Source: Glandiceps talaboti
Taxonomy: Eukaryota; Hemichordata; Enteropneusta; Spengelidae
Length of the DNA stretch: 17,500 nt
Direction: 5' to 3'
NCBI RefSeq assembly: GCF_964340395.1
Contig: NC_135564.1
Span: forward strand, 8,880,361-8,897,860
The translations under genes were made by a program, and so were the position numbers. The notes below the pieces were generated by a model, which did not search any database, was not told where the DNA came from, and saw only the letters and a list, made by a program, of their open reading frames with translations. Below, piece by piece: positions 1 through 9,479 of this stretch. Every line of letters begins with the position of its first letter. Within the stretch, counting starts at the first letter, position 1.

Positions 1-169
1 TGCACCAGAAAAAAATATCTACCTACCCCACCTATTCTAAAATTGAACGTAATCGGAACCACGCTATTTTTAGGCCTTATTACGTCATCATTAAACCCTT
101 TATTATAATACACATAGTTTTGTTATCATACTTTGAGTTCTTTTAATCGCTTTTAGGTCAAACAAAAAA

Positions 170-220
170 ATGGATGTTGCCGATAACACGACCGACCTTA
201 GTTTAAGCCGCCGGCCCTAA
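170..220 (+). other. Tiny ORF with good start context, doubtful
   Basis: An ATG preceded by an A run and followed by G opens a 16-codon frame beginning MDVADNTTDL and closing with TAA. A purine-rich donor-like AAAAAG|GTAAGA lies just after it at about 239-240. The peptide resembles an ordinary extracellular N-terminus, but the stop precedes the donor and nothing downstream continues it. It is probably a chance frame or a piece of an upstream open reading frame. Nothing else is seen in the first 230 bases. Confidence 0.12.
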
Positions 221-427
221 AAAAATATACTCAAAAAGGTAAGAATGGTGAGAATTTACGTCTATTACCGTGTAAATTTCAATACTTTATAATTCTAATA
301 TTAAAAGGGTAAAATGGGGAGAATTTCCATATCCGTGTAAAATTTTCTTGCCTAAATATCATTGGCCATTTTTTTAAATTTCTTACCAGAGAAACCGTAA
401 AGACAGTAAGAGGAATTCCCAGCACAA

Positions 428-510
428 AAATTTATTTTTAAAAATCTAAAAATTTAAAAATTTAAAAAAAAATTATTTTTTTTTAAATTTAAAAAAATAA
501 TAAAAAGTTG
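428..510. repeat. A/T-only low-complexity tract
   Basis: About 80 bases are almost purely A and T, with alternating A runs, T runs and palindromic 'aaattt' words. It lies inside repeat copy A, and the matching part of copy B lacks it, so it arose or expanded after the duplication. Confidence 0.8.
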
Positions 511-597
511 GATTTCTACATCACAGTCTGTATATAGTAGTTGAATCGTCTACTTCATGTATTATAACGGGTAATTGTCTTCGTTTACGTCATTTAC

Positions 598-788
598 AAC
601 CCATCATGATCACTGAAATGTTTACTAAGTAGTCATTTTAGCCTTTTTGTAATCATTGTAATCAATTTGTTGTTTTTAGCTTTATTATATTGTTTTACCA
701 TGCTTTTAAAACTATTTTATGTACAGCGCTTCTGAATATTAATAAATAGAAAAGGCGCTTTAGAAAATAAATAAACTTTAAACTTTAA
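598..788 (+). mobile_element. LINE-like (L2/CR1-type) 3' tail, truncated insertion
   Basis: This segment is absent from the otherwise collinear copy B, so it looks like an insertion. Its 3' part has the layout common at the ends of invertebrate L2/CR1-like non-LTR elements: a short hairpin with GCGCTT at about 727 and AGGCGC at about 754, then an A-rich stretch with AATAAA words and a short tandem tail of AAACTTT (two copies) ending at 788. No coding part is retained, consistent with strong 5' truncation. The hairpin and tail are directly visible; the clade assignment is by resemblance only. Confidence 0.5.
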
Positions 789-1181
789 TTGTTATCAACG
801 AGTATCTTATCTTGGAGTTCGAAACAATTTCTCCACAAACAATAAGATAAAATAAAACAAAATTACGACCTACCTGTAGCATATTTTTTGAAGTCATGTT
901 ATCGGAAAAAAAGACTACTTTTTTTTATTTTTGCCTTACTATTTTTTTTACAATAAATTGAATCTTGCATGGCCCAATTACTGATTTCTGGATCTAATAA
1001 CATGTAACAACATTGGACATCATATATTGATTATCTTCAGCATTTTATTTCGTAGAGTTGGAATGTAATAATTTTTATGTTTTATTTCCAAAAAATCCGA
1101 AACATAATAATGAGTTACAAATAAATTGGTAAATATTATGTTACTAACAAAAGATGGGAAAAGATGTTTAAAAGTAAAATA

Positions 1182-1213
1182 GTTGCCAAGCAACTAGTCA
1201 AGTCCTTTCCCGC
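1182..1213 (+). promoter_or_regulatory. RFX X-box-like palindrome with adjacent E2F-like site
   Basis: GTTGCC-A-AGCAAC at 1182-1194 fits the RFX X-box rule (GTNRCC, 0-3 bases, RGYAAC) in both half-sites. TTTCCCGC, a consensus E2F site, follows at 1206-1213. Both are short and no gene start is evident nearby. The ORF at 1262-1453 has no convincing coding character. Confidence 0.25.
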
Positions 1214-1449
1214 TCTTTTACAAATGTCTAACAAATTGGGAAGTTATCTCTAGGCAAACTGATGGAATACTTTGCGAATAATTGTACTATAAATACCTTT
1301 AATATTGATGTTCCTTCAAAGACAAAACCTATTCGACACATGTTTCTCTTAAAAACAGCGATTTCAGCGCCAAATAAAATAAATTGTGTTTTTCCTACAA
1401 ACTTTAATTTGAGTCACCGACAAGAAATATTTTATCTACATTCAATCGG

Positions 1450-1780
1450 ATAAAAATGTGAAGAATTTACGTCCTCTATTTCCTTGTGAATTCAACATAT
1501 TTTTTTATTCAAAGAGGTAAAATGGTGAAAATTTACTTCTACTTCCGTGTAAATCTGCTTGCCAAAGTATCTTTGGTCATTTTATTATTGCATCCCCAAG
1601 TTTCAGAGAAACCAGGTTTTTTCACAATGTAAGTTGAATTTACATACAATACAGTCTGCACATTGTGTTCATCTACTTCACCTATAATTGTCTTCACTTT
1701 AATTCCTTTAGTGTGAGTATTGTAACCAACGATATAATATGTCTTAGAGTTGAAACAATTACCCCCCCCCAAAAAAAAAG

Positions 1781-1811
<31 letters not shown>

Positions 1812-2035
1812 TGAAATGAAATGAAATAATAAACTTAAGTAAAATAAAATAAAATAACATGAAATAAAATGAAATAAAATGAAATAAAATAAAATAACAT
1901 AACATAACATAACATAACATAACATAACATAACATAACATAACATAACATAACATAACATAAAATAAACAAATAAAATAAAATGCCGAGTAAACTACTCT
2001 ATTTTCTGAAGTCATGTTATCGGAAAGAAACACTT
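1450..2035. repeat. Diverged direct repeat, copy B
   Basis: Collinear partner of copy A (about 240-920). Matching blocks lie near 1453-1493, 1515-1582, 1605-1618, 1649-1705, 1721-1765 and 2003-2037. It lacks the 190-base LINE-like insert of copy A. Instead it contains about 190 extra bases of simple repeat between 1765 and 2000. The long minus-strand reading frame over it is only a translation of those repeats. Confidence 0.7.
1763..1985. repeat. Compound microsatellite: C run, A run, (AAT)n, TGAAATAAAA decamers, (AACAT)13
   Basis: The order is a C run, an A run, (AAT)n to about 1809, GAAAT words, a decamer resembling TGAAATAAAA repeated near 1858-1890, then thirteen perfect AACAT units at 1896-1960. 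The equivalent place in copy A is a short AATAAAATAAAAC stretch, so the expansion is specific to copy B. Confidence 0.9.
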
Positions 2036-2039
2036 TCTT

Positions 2040-2800
2040 ATGTGTTCCTCATGGGAAAAGAAGATGTCTCAATAGACTAGATTGGTGTCCACTATTTCAA
2101 AATGCTATCTCATCGCTAATTCGAGATAACCATATTGTAAAAGAACAGTATTACATTGTATTTGTTTTCGTTTTTGTATGTTACCATGGTTACATTGAAT
2201 GCTAGCGATTCAATTTTTTTCTATCCGAGTTCGAAAACGTTGGGGTTTTTTTTCTCTAACGCTTCTCTTAACTGCTAATACTTTACAAGTGAGCGTAGAT
2301 AGACTGTAACTTAGATGTAACAATTCGTACAATTTATTGCTCTTCTCAATTTGTTTAGAGAAAGTGGGATTGATGCCCATGCCCTATTTGCACCTTGTTA
2401 CAATTAATCGCCCTCTACATGTTTGTTCTATCTATACATTGAGTGAGTGTATACATAGGTTTTCCATCTATATATTGAGTGTATATGTACACTGTCTCAA
2501 GTTTTTGACATTTGTGTTGACCTTTCACCAGACTAGTAATATAGCAAGGATGAATTGCCGAATGTGACCTACAGTTTAACAGTCAGACTGCCATCTAAGG
2601 CTACTTTTTTAGCTCCTAGACTTATTACTTTCGTTTCATTGCAGATTTGCATAAAAACTTAACAATGGAGGCCGTTTAATGGTAAATCTTTATGATGACG
2701 TAACGTAGTGATATTTTATCACACAAACACTATAGTTATCTATATCGGCATCAATTTTGCATATTAATGAGTACAAGTATCGGTTTATTGTAGAATTCAT
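2040..2800. other. No gene recognised
   Basis: Reading frames here (63-76 codons) have stop-to-stop lengths expected in AT-rich DNA and no flanking splice signals that I trust. A short degenerate tandem ('ctatNtattgagtg' near 2430 and 2470) is the only local structure. Confidence 0.6.
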
Positions 2801-2804
2801 TCGG

Positions 2805-2930
2805 TATAAAGTGTTGATCTTTATCTTTCGTCGCAATAACCTAATTACCTCGATAAACTAGCAAATCAGTGACGTGCAACAGGTCAGATGTTTCGTAGCC
2901 TGAAAAGCTAGCATGGATTGCGCCACCAAT
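2805..2930 (+). promoter_or_regulatory. Possible TATA promoter and minimal first exon
   Basis: TATAAA lies at 2805-2810. About 105 bases on, an ATG at 2913 opens six codons (MDCATN) directly ahead of a consensus donor, AAT|GTGAGT, at 2931. The spacing is sensible for a TATA gene with a short 5' leader, but each element is short enough to arise by chance and no phase-0 partner exon lies close by. Confidence 0.15.
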
Positions 2931-2999
2931 GTGAGTAAACTTAAACTACTTTCGTTGTTCCGATCCATACTTACTACTTTGTCCACAAGTTTACACTAT

Positions 3000-3750
3000 A
3001 GGGAGCCCTCTTGCGATGATCAGCTTCACGGGTACCAGATAAGGTCAGTGTAATGTGCAGTGTGTAATCTACAGTGCTTAGTGATCACCATGATACTACG
3101 ATGTTCAGTTGGACCTTGACCAAACTGAAGATGGACACGGTGAATTGTAATTTGATCAAACTGATCACAGATCTCTGTTATTACTTATATACAGCAGATG
3201 CAAACAAAAGAAATAAAAGTGAAAGATCGTACAAATGTACGTTGATTTCAGATCGAATTTATTAAGTTTAATATTTGCTTTATTTTTCTCACGTTTACAA
3301 AAATGATGATCTTCATGCAGAGATCAGAAGGTCGTTATATCATCAATAACTCCTGTACCCTTTGGAAGACTGGGTTCAGTGTCCGTTAAGCTTCTTATGT
3401 TTGTTTACGATATACTGGTTTATTGAATAAATAACTTCAACGCACTAACTCCAAGACGTCCAGGACATTTTTCATAAGGTCACAGTTTGACATTTCTATC
3501 AACAAACAGACTTAACCAGCTTAACTTGTTGATAACCTAGAAAGTAGTAAGCTGAAATACTAGTAACACATCTAACTTGCCAAAACTTGGTTGTAACTTA
3601 GAAAAGTCGAATGGCGATACATCGAATCTGAAAAATGTAAATTCGAAGTTTAACGGTATTGGCTGCAAAATCATAATCGCCTCAAAGTCAAGAAAGCGGG
3701 GAGGGGGGGGGTCAAAATTGTCAATACATTTACCTTGTTTACACTTTAAA
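3000..3750. other. No gene recognised; weak minus-strand frame only
   Basis: On the minus strand, about 38 codons are open over roughly 2970-3085, ending next to a donor-like TA|GTAAGT word. The acceptor side has no pyrimidine tract. The rest shows nothing beyond AT-rich sequence and a short G run near 3700. Confidence 0.4.
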
Positions 3751-3751
3751 T

Positions 3752-3995
3752 TGAGTTATAACCCTGTCCCCACTTAAATTCTGAACCTGTTTCGATTCAA
3801 ATCGAATTCAGTTCTCCTGTCCCCATATGCCCTTAAATCGGTTGTAAATCGATTTAGTTGAACTGGTTCGAAAGTACCTCAGGGGGGTGGTTGCGATTCG
3901 GTTCAAGGTAAATCGGTTCGGAACAGGTTTAACTTGTCGTAGTTAGGACAGGATAAACCGACTTAGAACTGATTTAACTCAATGTCCATTACCCA
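3752..3995. mobile_element. Degenerate inverted-repeat element (MITE-like)
   Basis: The left edge ('ttgagttataaccctgtcccc') and the reverse complement of the right edge share, in the same order, TTGAGTTA, a CCTGTCC word, an ACT word and AACCTGTT-YCGA. Between them the sequence is unusually rich in variants of AATCGGTT and AACCGATT on both strands. This fits a decayed non-autonomous DNA transposon. No clear target-site duplication is visible, and mismatches are many. Confidence 0.35.
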
Positions 3996-4010
3996 CAGCT
4001 GCGCCCTTGA

Positions 4011-4990
4011 TAACACTTTGGTATAGAGAGCCTGTATGTGCTAGCTAACACTTTGGTATAGAGAGCACATGTACTAGCTAACACTTTGGTATAGAGAGCC
4101 TGTATGTGCTAGCTAACACTTTGGTATAGCCTGTATGTGCTAGCTAACACTTTGGTATAGAGAGCCTGTATGTGCTAACACTTTGGTATAGAGAGCCTGT
4201 ATGTGCTAGCTAACACTGGTATAGAGAGCACATGTACTAGCTAACACTTTGGTATAGAGAGTACATGTGCTAGCTAACACTTTGGTATAGAGAGTATATG
4301 TACTAGCTAACACTTTGGTATAGAGAGCCTGTATGTGCTAGCTAACACTTTGGTATAGAGAGTACATGTACTAGCTAACACTTTGGTAGAGAGAGACTGT
4401 ATGTGACAGGTAAACGGGACTTCGATCTAGAAAGTATTTGTGGTAATTAATATTTTAGAAAATAGAGAGTACATGTGGTAGCTAACACTGCAGTATAGAA
4501 GGTACATGTGATAGCTACACCTGTATGTATAGAGAATACATGTGGAAGGTAATACTTTGAATAGAGGGTACATGTGGTAGGCAACACTTTGTATAGAGAG
4601 TGCATGTGGTAGCTAACACTTTGTATAGACAGTACACGTGGACGCCGTCACTTTGTATAGAGAGTACACGTGGTAGGCAACACTTTGTATAGACAGTACA
4701 CGTGGACGCTGACACTTTGTATAGACAGGACACGTTGAAGCTGACACTTCAGTATAGAGATGTGGTAGCTAAGAATTCATAGAGAGAATACATGTGATAA
4801 CTAACACTTCGGTAGAGAGCCCGGAGAGTACATGTAGTAGCTAACACTTCAGTAGAGAGAGTACATGTGGTAGCTAACACTTCGGTAGAGAGATGTGGTA
4901 GCTCACGATTCGTAGAGAGAATATATGTGAAAGGTAACACTTTGCTAGAAATCTCGAGATAGTACTACACGTGCATGAGGTAGCTTACAT
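4011..4990. repeat. 31-35 bp minisatellite with a degenerate second half
   Basis: Units begin 'taacactttggtatagagag' and end in 'tgtatgtgctagc' or 'catgtactagc'. Starts at 4011, 4046, 4079, 4114, 4145, 4176, 4211 and 4242 give spacings of 31-35 bases. Two unit types, with CCTG-TATGTG and CA-CATGTAC ends, are interspersed. A non-repeat interruption lies at about 4411-4460. From there to about 4990 the units are more diverged ('gagagtacatgtggtagctaacac'). Minus-strand frames over it are repeat translations. Confidence 0.9.
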
Positions 4991-4999
4991 TACTTGTAT

Positions 5000-5810
5000 A
5001 TTTATAGAACACGTCGTGATATTATGTATTTCACATTGGAAAATCCCTAGTCAAACATCTACATCGATTTGTGATGACTCTAACCGCGTTTTTAATTACA
5101 ACAAGATAAATAATAATTACATAGGGTAAATAAAACGCCCCTTAGATTAGATAAAGATGTTGAACCTTTTATCAACTAAGAGTCGCACACAAAAAAAATA
5201 TGAAGGGAAAGCAGATTTTTTATTTCACTGTGATAATATTGTTATCCCTGTAGATGTAAACAACTAATCGGGTCTGAATATAAGAGCAGTGGTTAACGTT
5301 GGTAATGATTTTTTTCATTTGGCAAAGACATCATTAATGTGTTAGGTACAATGAGTGGGTAAGACGTTACCAGAGTGACATCTGATTGACTTCAGTTACA
5401 TAAACACGGGTTTTTGTTTTTTTACTGACGGTAAGTTTGAGTTCAAATTATTTCAACTACCGATTGCGATTTGAGTTGAAATCAAACGCAACGCAGACGA
5501 CATCAAACGAATAATTCGCCGTGTTCTTTTTTTTTTGCGAAACGTTACTACTATATTTGAAGGCGTTTTGCCATCGAGTGCGTCGCATACTGGCTATTAA
5601 AAACATGCATTCAATGAATGACGTATTTGTCTGTCTATTAATAATATGAATTATAGACGGCAAACTCTACGGTACTACAGTCCAAATGTCATATTTACAT
5701 TTATTCACACCTCGTCCGTCATATTCATCACAATGAAATACGATATTTATATCCATTTGCCAATTGTTACAAGTTAAAACGACCGTTGCTCTTTAAAAAT
5801 CGAGGGGAGT
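5000..5810. other. No gene recognised
   Basis: A consensus donor word (ACG|GTAAGT) sits at about 5430, but no open frame precedes it. A 68-codon minus-strand frame (5457-5663) in a CpG-richer patch has no splice or family signal. It could be unique intergenic or intronic DNA. Confidence 0.5.
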
Positions 5811-5814
5811 ACGC

Positions 5815-5886
5815 ATGAGCAGCCCGGTCACTCGGGGTAACCGTAGCGATGTTTCGCCATTTAAGTATGTGGAGTATCGCTTCTAA
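5815..5886 (+). CDS. Small ORF, unrecognised; possible first exon
   Basis: An ATG at 5815 opens 23 codons (beginning MSSPVTRGNR) with a TAA at 5884. It sits in the most CpG- and GC-rich short patch of this region. A donor-like AA|GTATGT at 5865 lies inside it. If used, the exon would leave in phase 2, which suits the exon candidate at 8769. There is no signal peptide or domain. It may be a chance frame. Confidence 0.15.
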   Translation: MSSPVTRGNRSDVSPFKYVEYRF

Positions 5887-5889
5887 TGT

Positions 5890-6340
5890 GTCGTAATATC
5901 ACCCGTAAGGAAATTAGCCCTCAGTACACATACCCTTACGTACAACCAGGTAACGCTAGCTCACTAAAACAATACACGAGCAATTATCAATGTATTATTT
6001 AGGTACTATTAAAACAACAAGGGGCTTGGTCGAGAAGTGAATAAAAAACCGCGAATCATGTAGATTTTAGTGAAATCGGTAACTTCAAAAGATTTGACAC
6101 TGTTTACAGTGATTAGTAAAACTAATAAAAAATGGATTATTCTATCTCGCAAACAAACTTTTGAAAACCGATCAATAGGTCGTTAAGATTTAGTTTCTTT
6201 AAATTGATGTTACTGTAATTGCCGCCTAATTCCTGTCATTTTTGGTCTTACAAGTTGCTATGACATTGCCAAGATGTAATCATTTAATTTCACCTACGTA
6301 ACCAGTTTATTCATTTTTGCATTGTAAGACATATAGTTTG
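5890..6340. other. No gene recognised
   Basis: AT-rich unique sequence. A donor-like CAG|GTAACG occurs at about 5949, but no supported exon is attached and no repeat is apparent. Confidence 0.5.
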
Positions 6341-6343
6341 GCT

Positions 6344-6411
6344 TATATAAAACAAAAGCGCATCGGAATCCCTTTCAAGTTTTCAAGTATGATCACATAC
6401 CAAACAGATAG
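6344..6411 (+). promoter_or_regulatory. TATA box with possible short first exon
   Basis: 'cttatataaaac' at about 6343-6353 is a close TATA match. An ATG at 6389 has A at -3 and opens seven codons (MITYQTD) plus two bases up to a donor, AG|GTAATT, at 6412. The exon would leave in phase 2, compatible with the exon candidate at 8769. The arrangement (TATA, about 45 bases, ATG, donor) is coherent. It stays an inference without transcripts. Confidence 0.2.
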
Positions 6412-6637
6412 GTAATTTTTACTTTAGAACATATACTGCAATTTAATTGATCGTTCAAGGTCAAAAAGTAAGATGAAGTTCACACATCTCATTACTTTTA
6501 TCTTGTTTTGTTTTTTTATTTTACTTTAGATCATTAACTTCAAGTGAATACCTTTTAGCAGTTATCCACTGAAGTTAAAAACATTTGAAATACACGGTCG
6601 TAAACGCTAGGTATATTTTGATAGAAACGCAAAGCAA

Positions 6638-6645
6638 CCCCCCCC

Positions 6646-6686
<41 letters not shown>
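6638..6686. repeat. Poly-C followed by (CA)n microsatellite
   Basis: Eleven C residues (6638-6648) run directly into about 19 CA dinucleotides. On the minus strand this is a (TG)n-G tract. Confidence 0.95.
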
Positions 6687-6688
<2 letters not shown>

Positions 6689-6699
6689 GTACTAAGACC

Positions 6700-7860
6700 C
6701 TGTATATAGTAGTGTGTGAAAATGCTGTACTTTAATACCGATCGGATAGGGGCATTTCAACTTCGGGGATAACTAACTTGAAACTGTAAGATACGTCGTG
6801 TTGTTCAGCCCTACCAGGCTTCTTAATGAGCGCTGGTTGACAGTGTGGTACGAATACCTGTATCTTACGAACGAGGTGATGACCTAAAACGGTTGAATCA
6901 GATAGTTAAATTAGCAATAGAGATACATACACTTGTGTAGTGCTAGTGAACTACGAAGCTACCCGTAAACACGTCAAAATTTATTCATATTCGCGAAACA
7001 GTTTTCTGACTAAGCTATTGAATCTGCACAAAACAATAATCCCATGTAATCCTTATAGCTTCACTGATAAGATAGAACTAATACACGAATTGATAGTCTG
7101 ACCTTTGAACTCAGCAGAGGAAAGTAACTGGGTGCTAGGTGTGCATGAAAATGCTCTGAAAAATGAAAATTATACCGATGCATGAGTTGAATTGGATGGG
7201 AGAAAACACATACTAATCTAGACAAGGTTGTAATTTTATGTGTTATTGTCAACCACAGCAACCATATCGTTTACATATCAGTTGGTATATCGCTTGAAAA
7301 ACATTCCAAATGTCAACATAAAACATGTATGTTCAACTATTTCACAGAACTCATATATATGTATATGCCATCGGCCCTGGTAACAGAATCAATCTGCGGT
7401 ATATCTCGCTGCCATCGTGGAGTAAAACTCGACAGACAGTACACATGTCCGGATTGTATTCAGATACATATTGCACAAACACTCCAGTCGTCAGGAATGC
7501 ATTTAGCTTCCAAAACTTATTACTAGCGAAATTCTTTTTATATCATGTCTAAATATTGAGTGATACTTCTGAAAGTTGGTAGATATATGAGTATATATAT
7601 GTGGAGAAAGTAAGTGGAGTATAACATATAACTCTCGTCATTTTAATAAAACGGTGTGGAAGACTGGGTGTGCCAATTTTTCGTTTTCACTGACGTCAAA
7701 ATGTTGTTCTTACAAATGAAAGCCGATCTACACTTTCAAATTTCGTATGATTATCAACAGAACTTGTTACAAAACGTTTCATTGAAATATTTCCCCCTTT
7801 GACGAATACACCATCAATAAATTGTGTAACAACGCATTTCATCTCGACTCATACATTTCG
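6700..7860. other. No gene recognised; one full CRE palindrome
   Basis: A perfect TGACGTCA CRE lies at 7691-7698. Reading frames of 65-75 codons near 7325-7552 overlap each other in different phases and lack convincing splice borders. The remainder is AT-rich sequence with no visible repeat. Confidence 0.5.
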
Positions 7861-7866
7861 AACCTT

Positions 7867-8223
7867 ATTTCGAGGAGACTGGACTGCTGCTTCTAGGATT
7901 AATTCATCGGTGGGTCTCCAGTTCAGTCACAGAAGTCAAGTTCTATCACCCTCATTCTCTAAAATCAGAGCTGGTATTTCTTCCGCGACACTGCGAAATA
8001 ACGAACGTCATGGATGGTGCCGTAAAAGGGGTTGTGGTTTTGCGACGATGGTCATCCTATAAATACTGAATCCACCAATCGATTCATATCATTCCAAGAC
8101 AATAGCACGATTTTACATGACAAATACCTCAGTGCTGGTTTTTGTATTTATAGTGTGACCGAACTTGATTTCTTCGACAGAACTCAGTGCAGTGGAGACC
8201 CACCGATGAAGTCTCCTCGAAAT
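7867..8223. mobile_element. 357 bp element with terminal inverted repeats
   Basis: The left end 'atttcgaggagact' at 7867-7880 is the exact inverse of the right end at 8210-8223. The match resumes after a 23-base insert in the left arm with 'tcatcggtgggtctcc', again exact, and then weakens through a shared 'tcaagttc' word and beyond for roughly 100 bases in total. Each arm can also form a local hairpin (GGAGAC with GTCTCC). No open frame of transposase size exists, so it would be non-autonomous. Target-site duplications are not apparent. The terminal GATGAA...CGAAA words resemble hammerhead-like motifs of Penelope-type elements (see findings). Confidence 0.6.
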
Positions 8224-8768
8224 GTTTGAGTTAGCTTGACATATTTTGTGATATTAGATAAACACACACGTACATGAATTCTGATATGTGGATAGAGTTT
8301 GAAATAAGGTTGAATTATAAATTTTAACTCACAAATTTTACCAGCTTTTACACAGATGTACTGATTTGGCTTAATCTTATCATCGATATCTTTAATTTGA
8401 TTGCATTACATTACATTCGTACATCTTGCTGCAAAAATCCTGAGTTGAAAAGAATCTGTCAAGATACAAAAATATTTCATACTTTTGAAACACCGACAGA
8501 ACTTCAATAACGGGGTTTGGCATTTACACCATAAATTATAGATTTACATGCCTATTACGTCACGTCATAGATTCGTGCACGTGTGGTACATATTACCTAG
8601 TCTTGTCCGTTTCCACTGAAACCGACATCTACAAATACATCTGGTCGATTTATCAAGTCATTTGTGCAATTCCGACAAGGAGCCTCGTTCCTAATTATCT
8701 CGGAAACAGAACTCGTGTGATAATTATATTCAGTTTTAATTGATTTCTTTAATATGATGAATCTACAG

Positions 8769-8851
8769 TAGCTTCGAATTCTCATTAATGAAAACTTACT
8801 TACCGGATTTCAACAAGTGCAGGGATACAAATAAGCTGCAAGAATGTAAAG
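8769..8851 (+). CDS. Candidate coding exon, Cys-containing, phase 2 in / phase 1 out
   Basis: The acceptor 'gatgaatctacag|T' follows a T-rich stretch, and the donor is AAAG|GTGAGA. One frame is open throughout (SFEFSLMKTY, then Cys in NKCRD and QECK), and the exon leaves one base over. That phase matches the exon candidates at 9246 and 13077. Alternatively the ATG at 8788 could be a start. The sequence is also compatible with a minus-strand 32-base microexon (8804-8835), so the strand is not certain. I recognise no family. Confidence 0.3.
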
Positions 8852-9016
8852 GTGAGATAATTTATTGGACTCGAGTGTTCGTCACAGAAACTCGGCAGCG
8901 TTCTATATTATGGCGAGGTATTCAGCAGCGTGGATCAACTGGGTCAGCGGCGACAGAAAACTTAATTAAAAAGTGTCCGCTCATTATGACAATAGATAAT
9001 AGATCGAGTAATCTGA

Positions 9017-9208
9017 TCAGAAGAGAGGCGTGCTAAATTTGTTGGGGCAAAGAAGGGTCTGGAAAAGGGTAGCAAAAAAGGAAGACGATCTCAATATGTT
9101 TAATTTTAAAGACATTTTGTGAAAAACAGCAAAATTTACAAACTTAAACTTGAAAACCTTTCACTGGAGGAAAGAACGGCTCTACAGACCAACGTTTGTA
9201 AAAAATTT
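9017..9208 (+). pseudogene. Possible retroelement coding scraps (Penelope-like?)
   Basis: Two short frames in different phases look strongly protein-like. The first, 9017-9100, is very basic and contains KFVGAKKGLEKGSKKGRR, ending in TAA. The second, 9110-9208, contains YKLKLENLSLEERTALQ, also ending in TAA. The N-L-S/T-x-E-E-R-x-A-L-x core is the kind of segment found upstream of the reverse transcriptase core in Penelope-like elements. No catalytic motif follows, so at best this is a truncated, frameshifted remnant. It could also be chance in Lys-rich AT-biased DNA. Confidence 0.22.
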
Positions 9209-9247
9209 TAACTCCGTGTATTATTCTTTAAGTTTACGTTTCAAGTG

Positions 9248-9389
9248 ATGCATACGTCCATTAGGCTGGGAGGTTTCCTCTTTACTTTAATTCTTTGTGA
9301 TTGTATTCAACTGATGTTAACTACATCATGTCACTATAATAATCATGATGCCCGGGCGGTGCCAGTTGAAGACTACACAACTTACAAAG
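9248..9389 (+). CDS. Candidate signal-peptide exon, phase 1 out
   Basis: The ATG at 9248 has G at -3. The first residues MHTSIRLGGFLFTLILCDC give a basic n-region, an 8-10 residue hydrophobic core and small or polar residues after it, as in a cleavable signal peptide. The mature part begins near SCHYNNHDAR. An AAAG|GTATTG donor at 9390 leaves one base over, a phase-1 junction, which is typical right after signal peptides in animal secreted proteins. A possible acceptor ('acgtttcaag|TG', exon from 9246) would also enter in phase 1, making this a symmetric cassette. The ORF runs on to 9472 if unspliced. I recognise no family; the signal peptide is the firm part. Confidence 0.4.
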
Positions 9390-9479
9390 GTATTGCGTTT
9401 CTTATTAGGTCCTTCCCATCAGATGTACAGCCATTACAGATTGGAAGAACAGTTTTTATATTGTCCTTTTAAGTTGATG

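Larger units (their letters stand above)
240..920. repeat. Diverged direct repeat, copy A
   Basis: Six collinear blocks match copy B at about 1450-2035: around 243-283, 306-365, 385-396, 518-585, 789-835 and 884-915. The most telling is the shared 3' block 'gaagtcatgttatcgg'. Inside the first part, two related segments start at about 243 and 306 and share 'gagaatttNc' and 'ccgtgtaaa', so there is also a short internal tandem; copy B has the same internal pair. Relative to B, copy A carries about 190 extra bases at roughly 598-788, which look like a retrotransposon tail. It could be a dispersed family or a local tandem duplication. Nothing in it looks coding. Confidence 0.7.

Noticed and set aside
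1262-1453. 63-codon frame downstream of the X-box and E2F motifs
   Set aside because: AT-driven composition (Asn, Ile, Phe, Lys), no splice signal, and its end runs into repeat copy B.
1539-2033. 164-codon minus-strand frame with YVMLC repeats
   Set aside because: Translation of the AACAT and AAT microsatellites, with no start or family support in the flanks.
4011-4990. CRISPR-like regular repeats
   Set aside because: Repeats are directly adjacent with no unique spacers, unit lengths vary, and the DNA is eukaryotic in character. It is a minisatellite.
7325-7552. Two overlapping frames of 65-75 codons
   Set aside because: Neither has good splice borders, they compete in phase, and the lengths are ordinary for the region's base composition.
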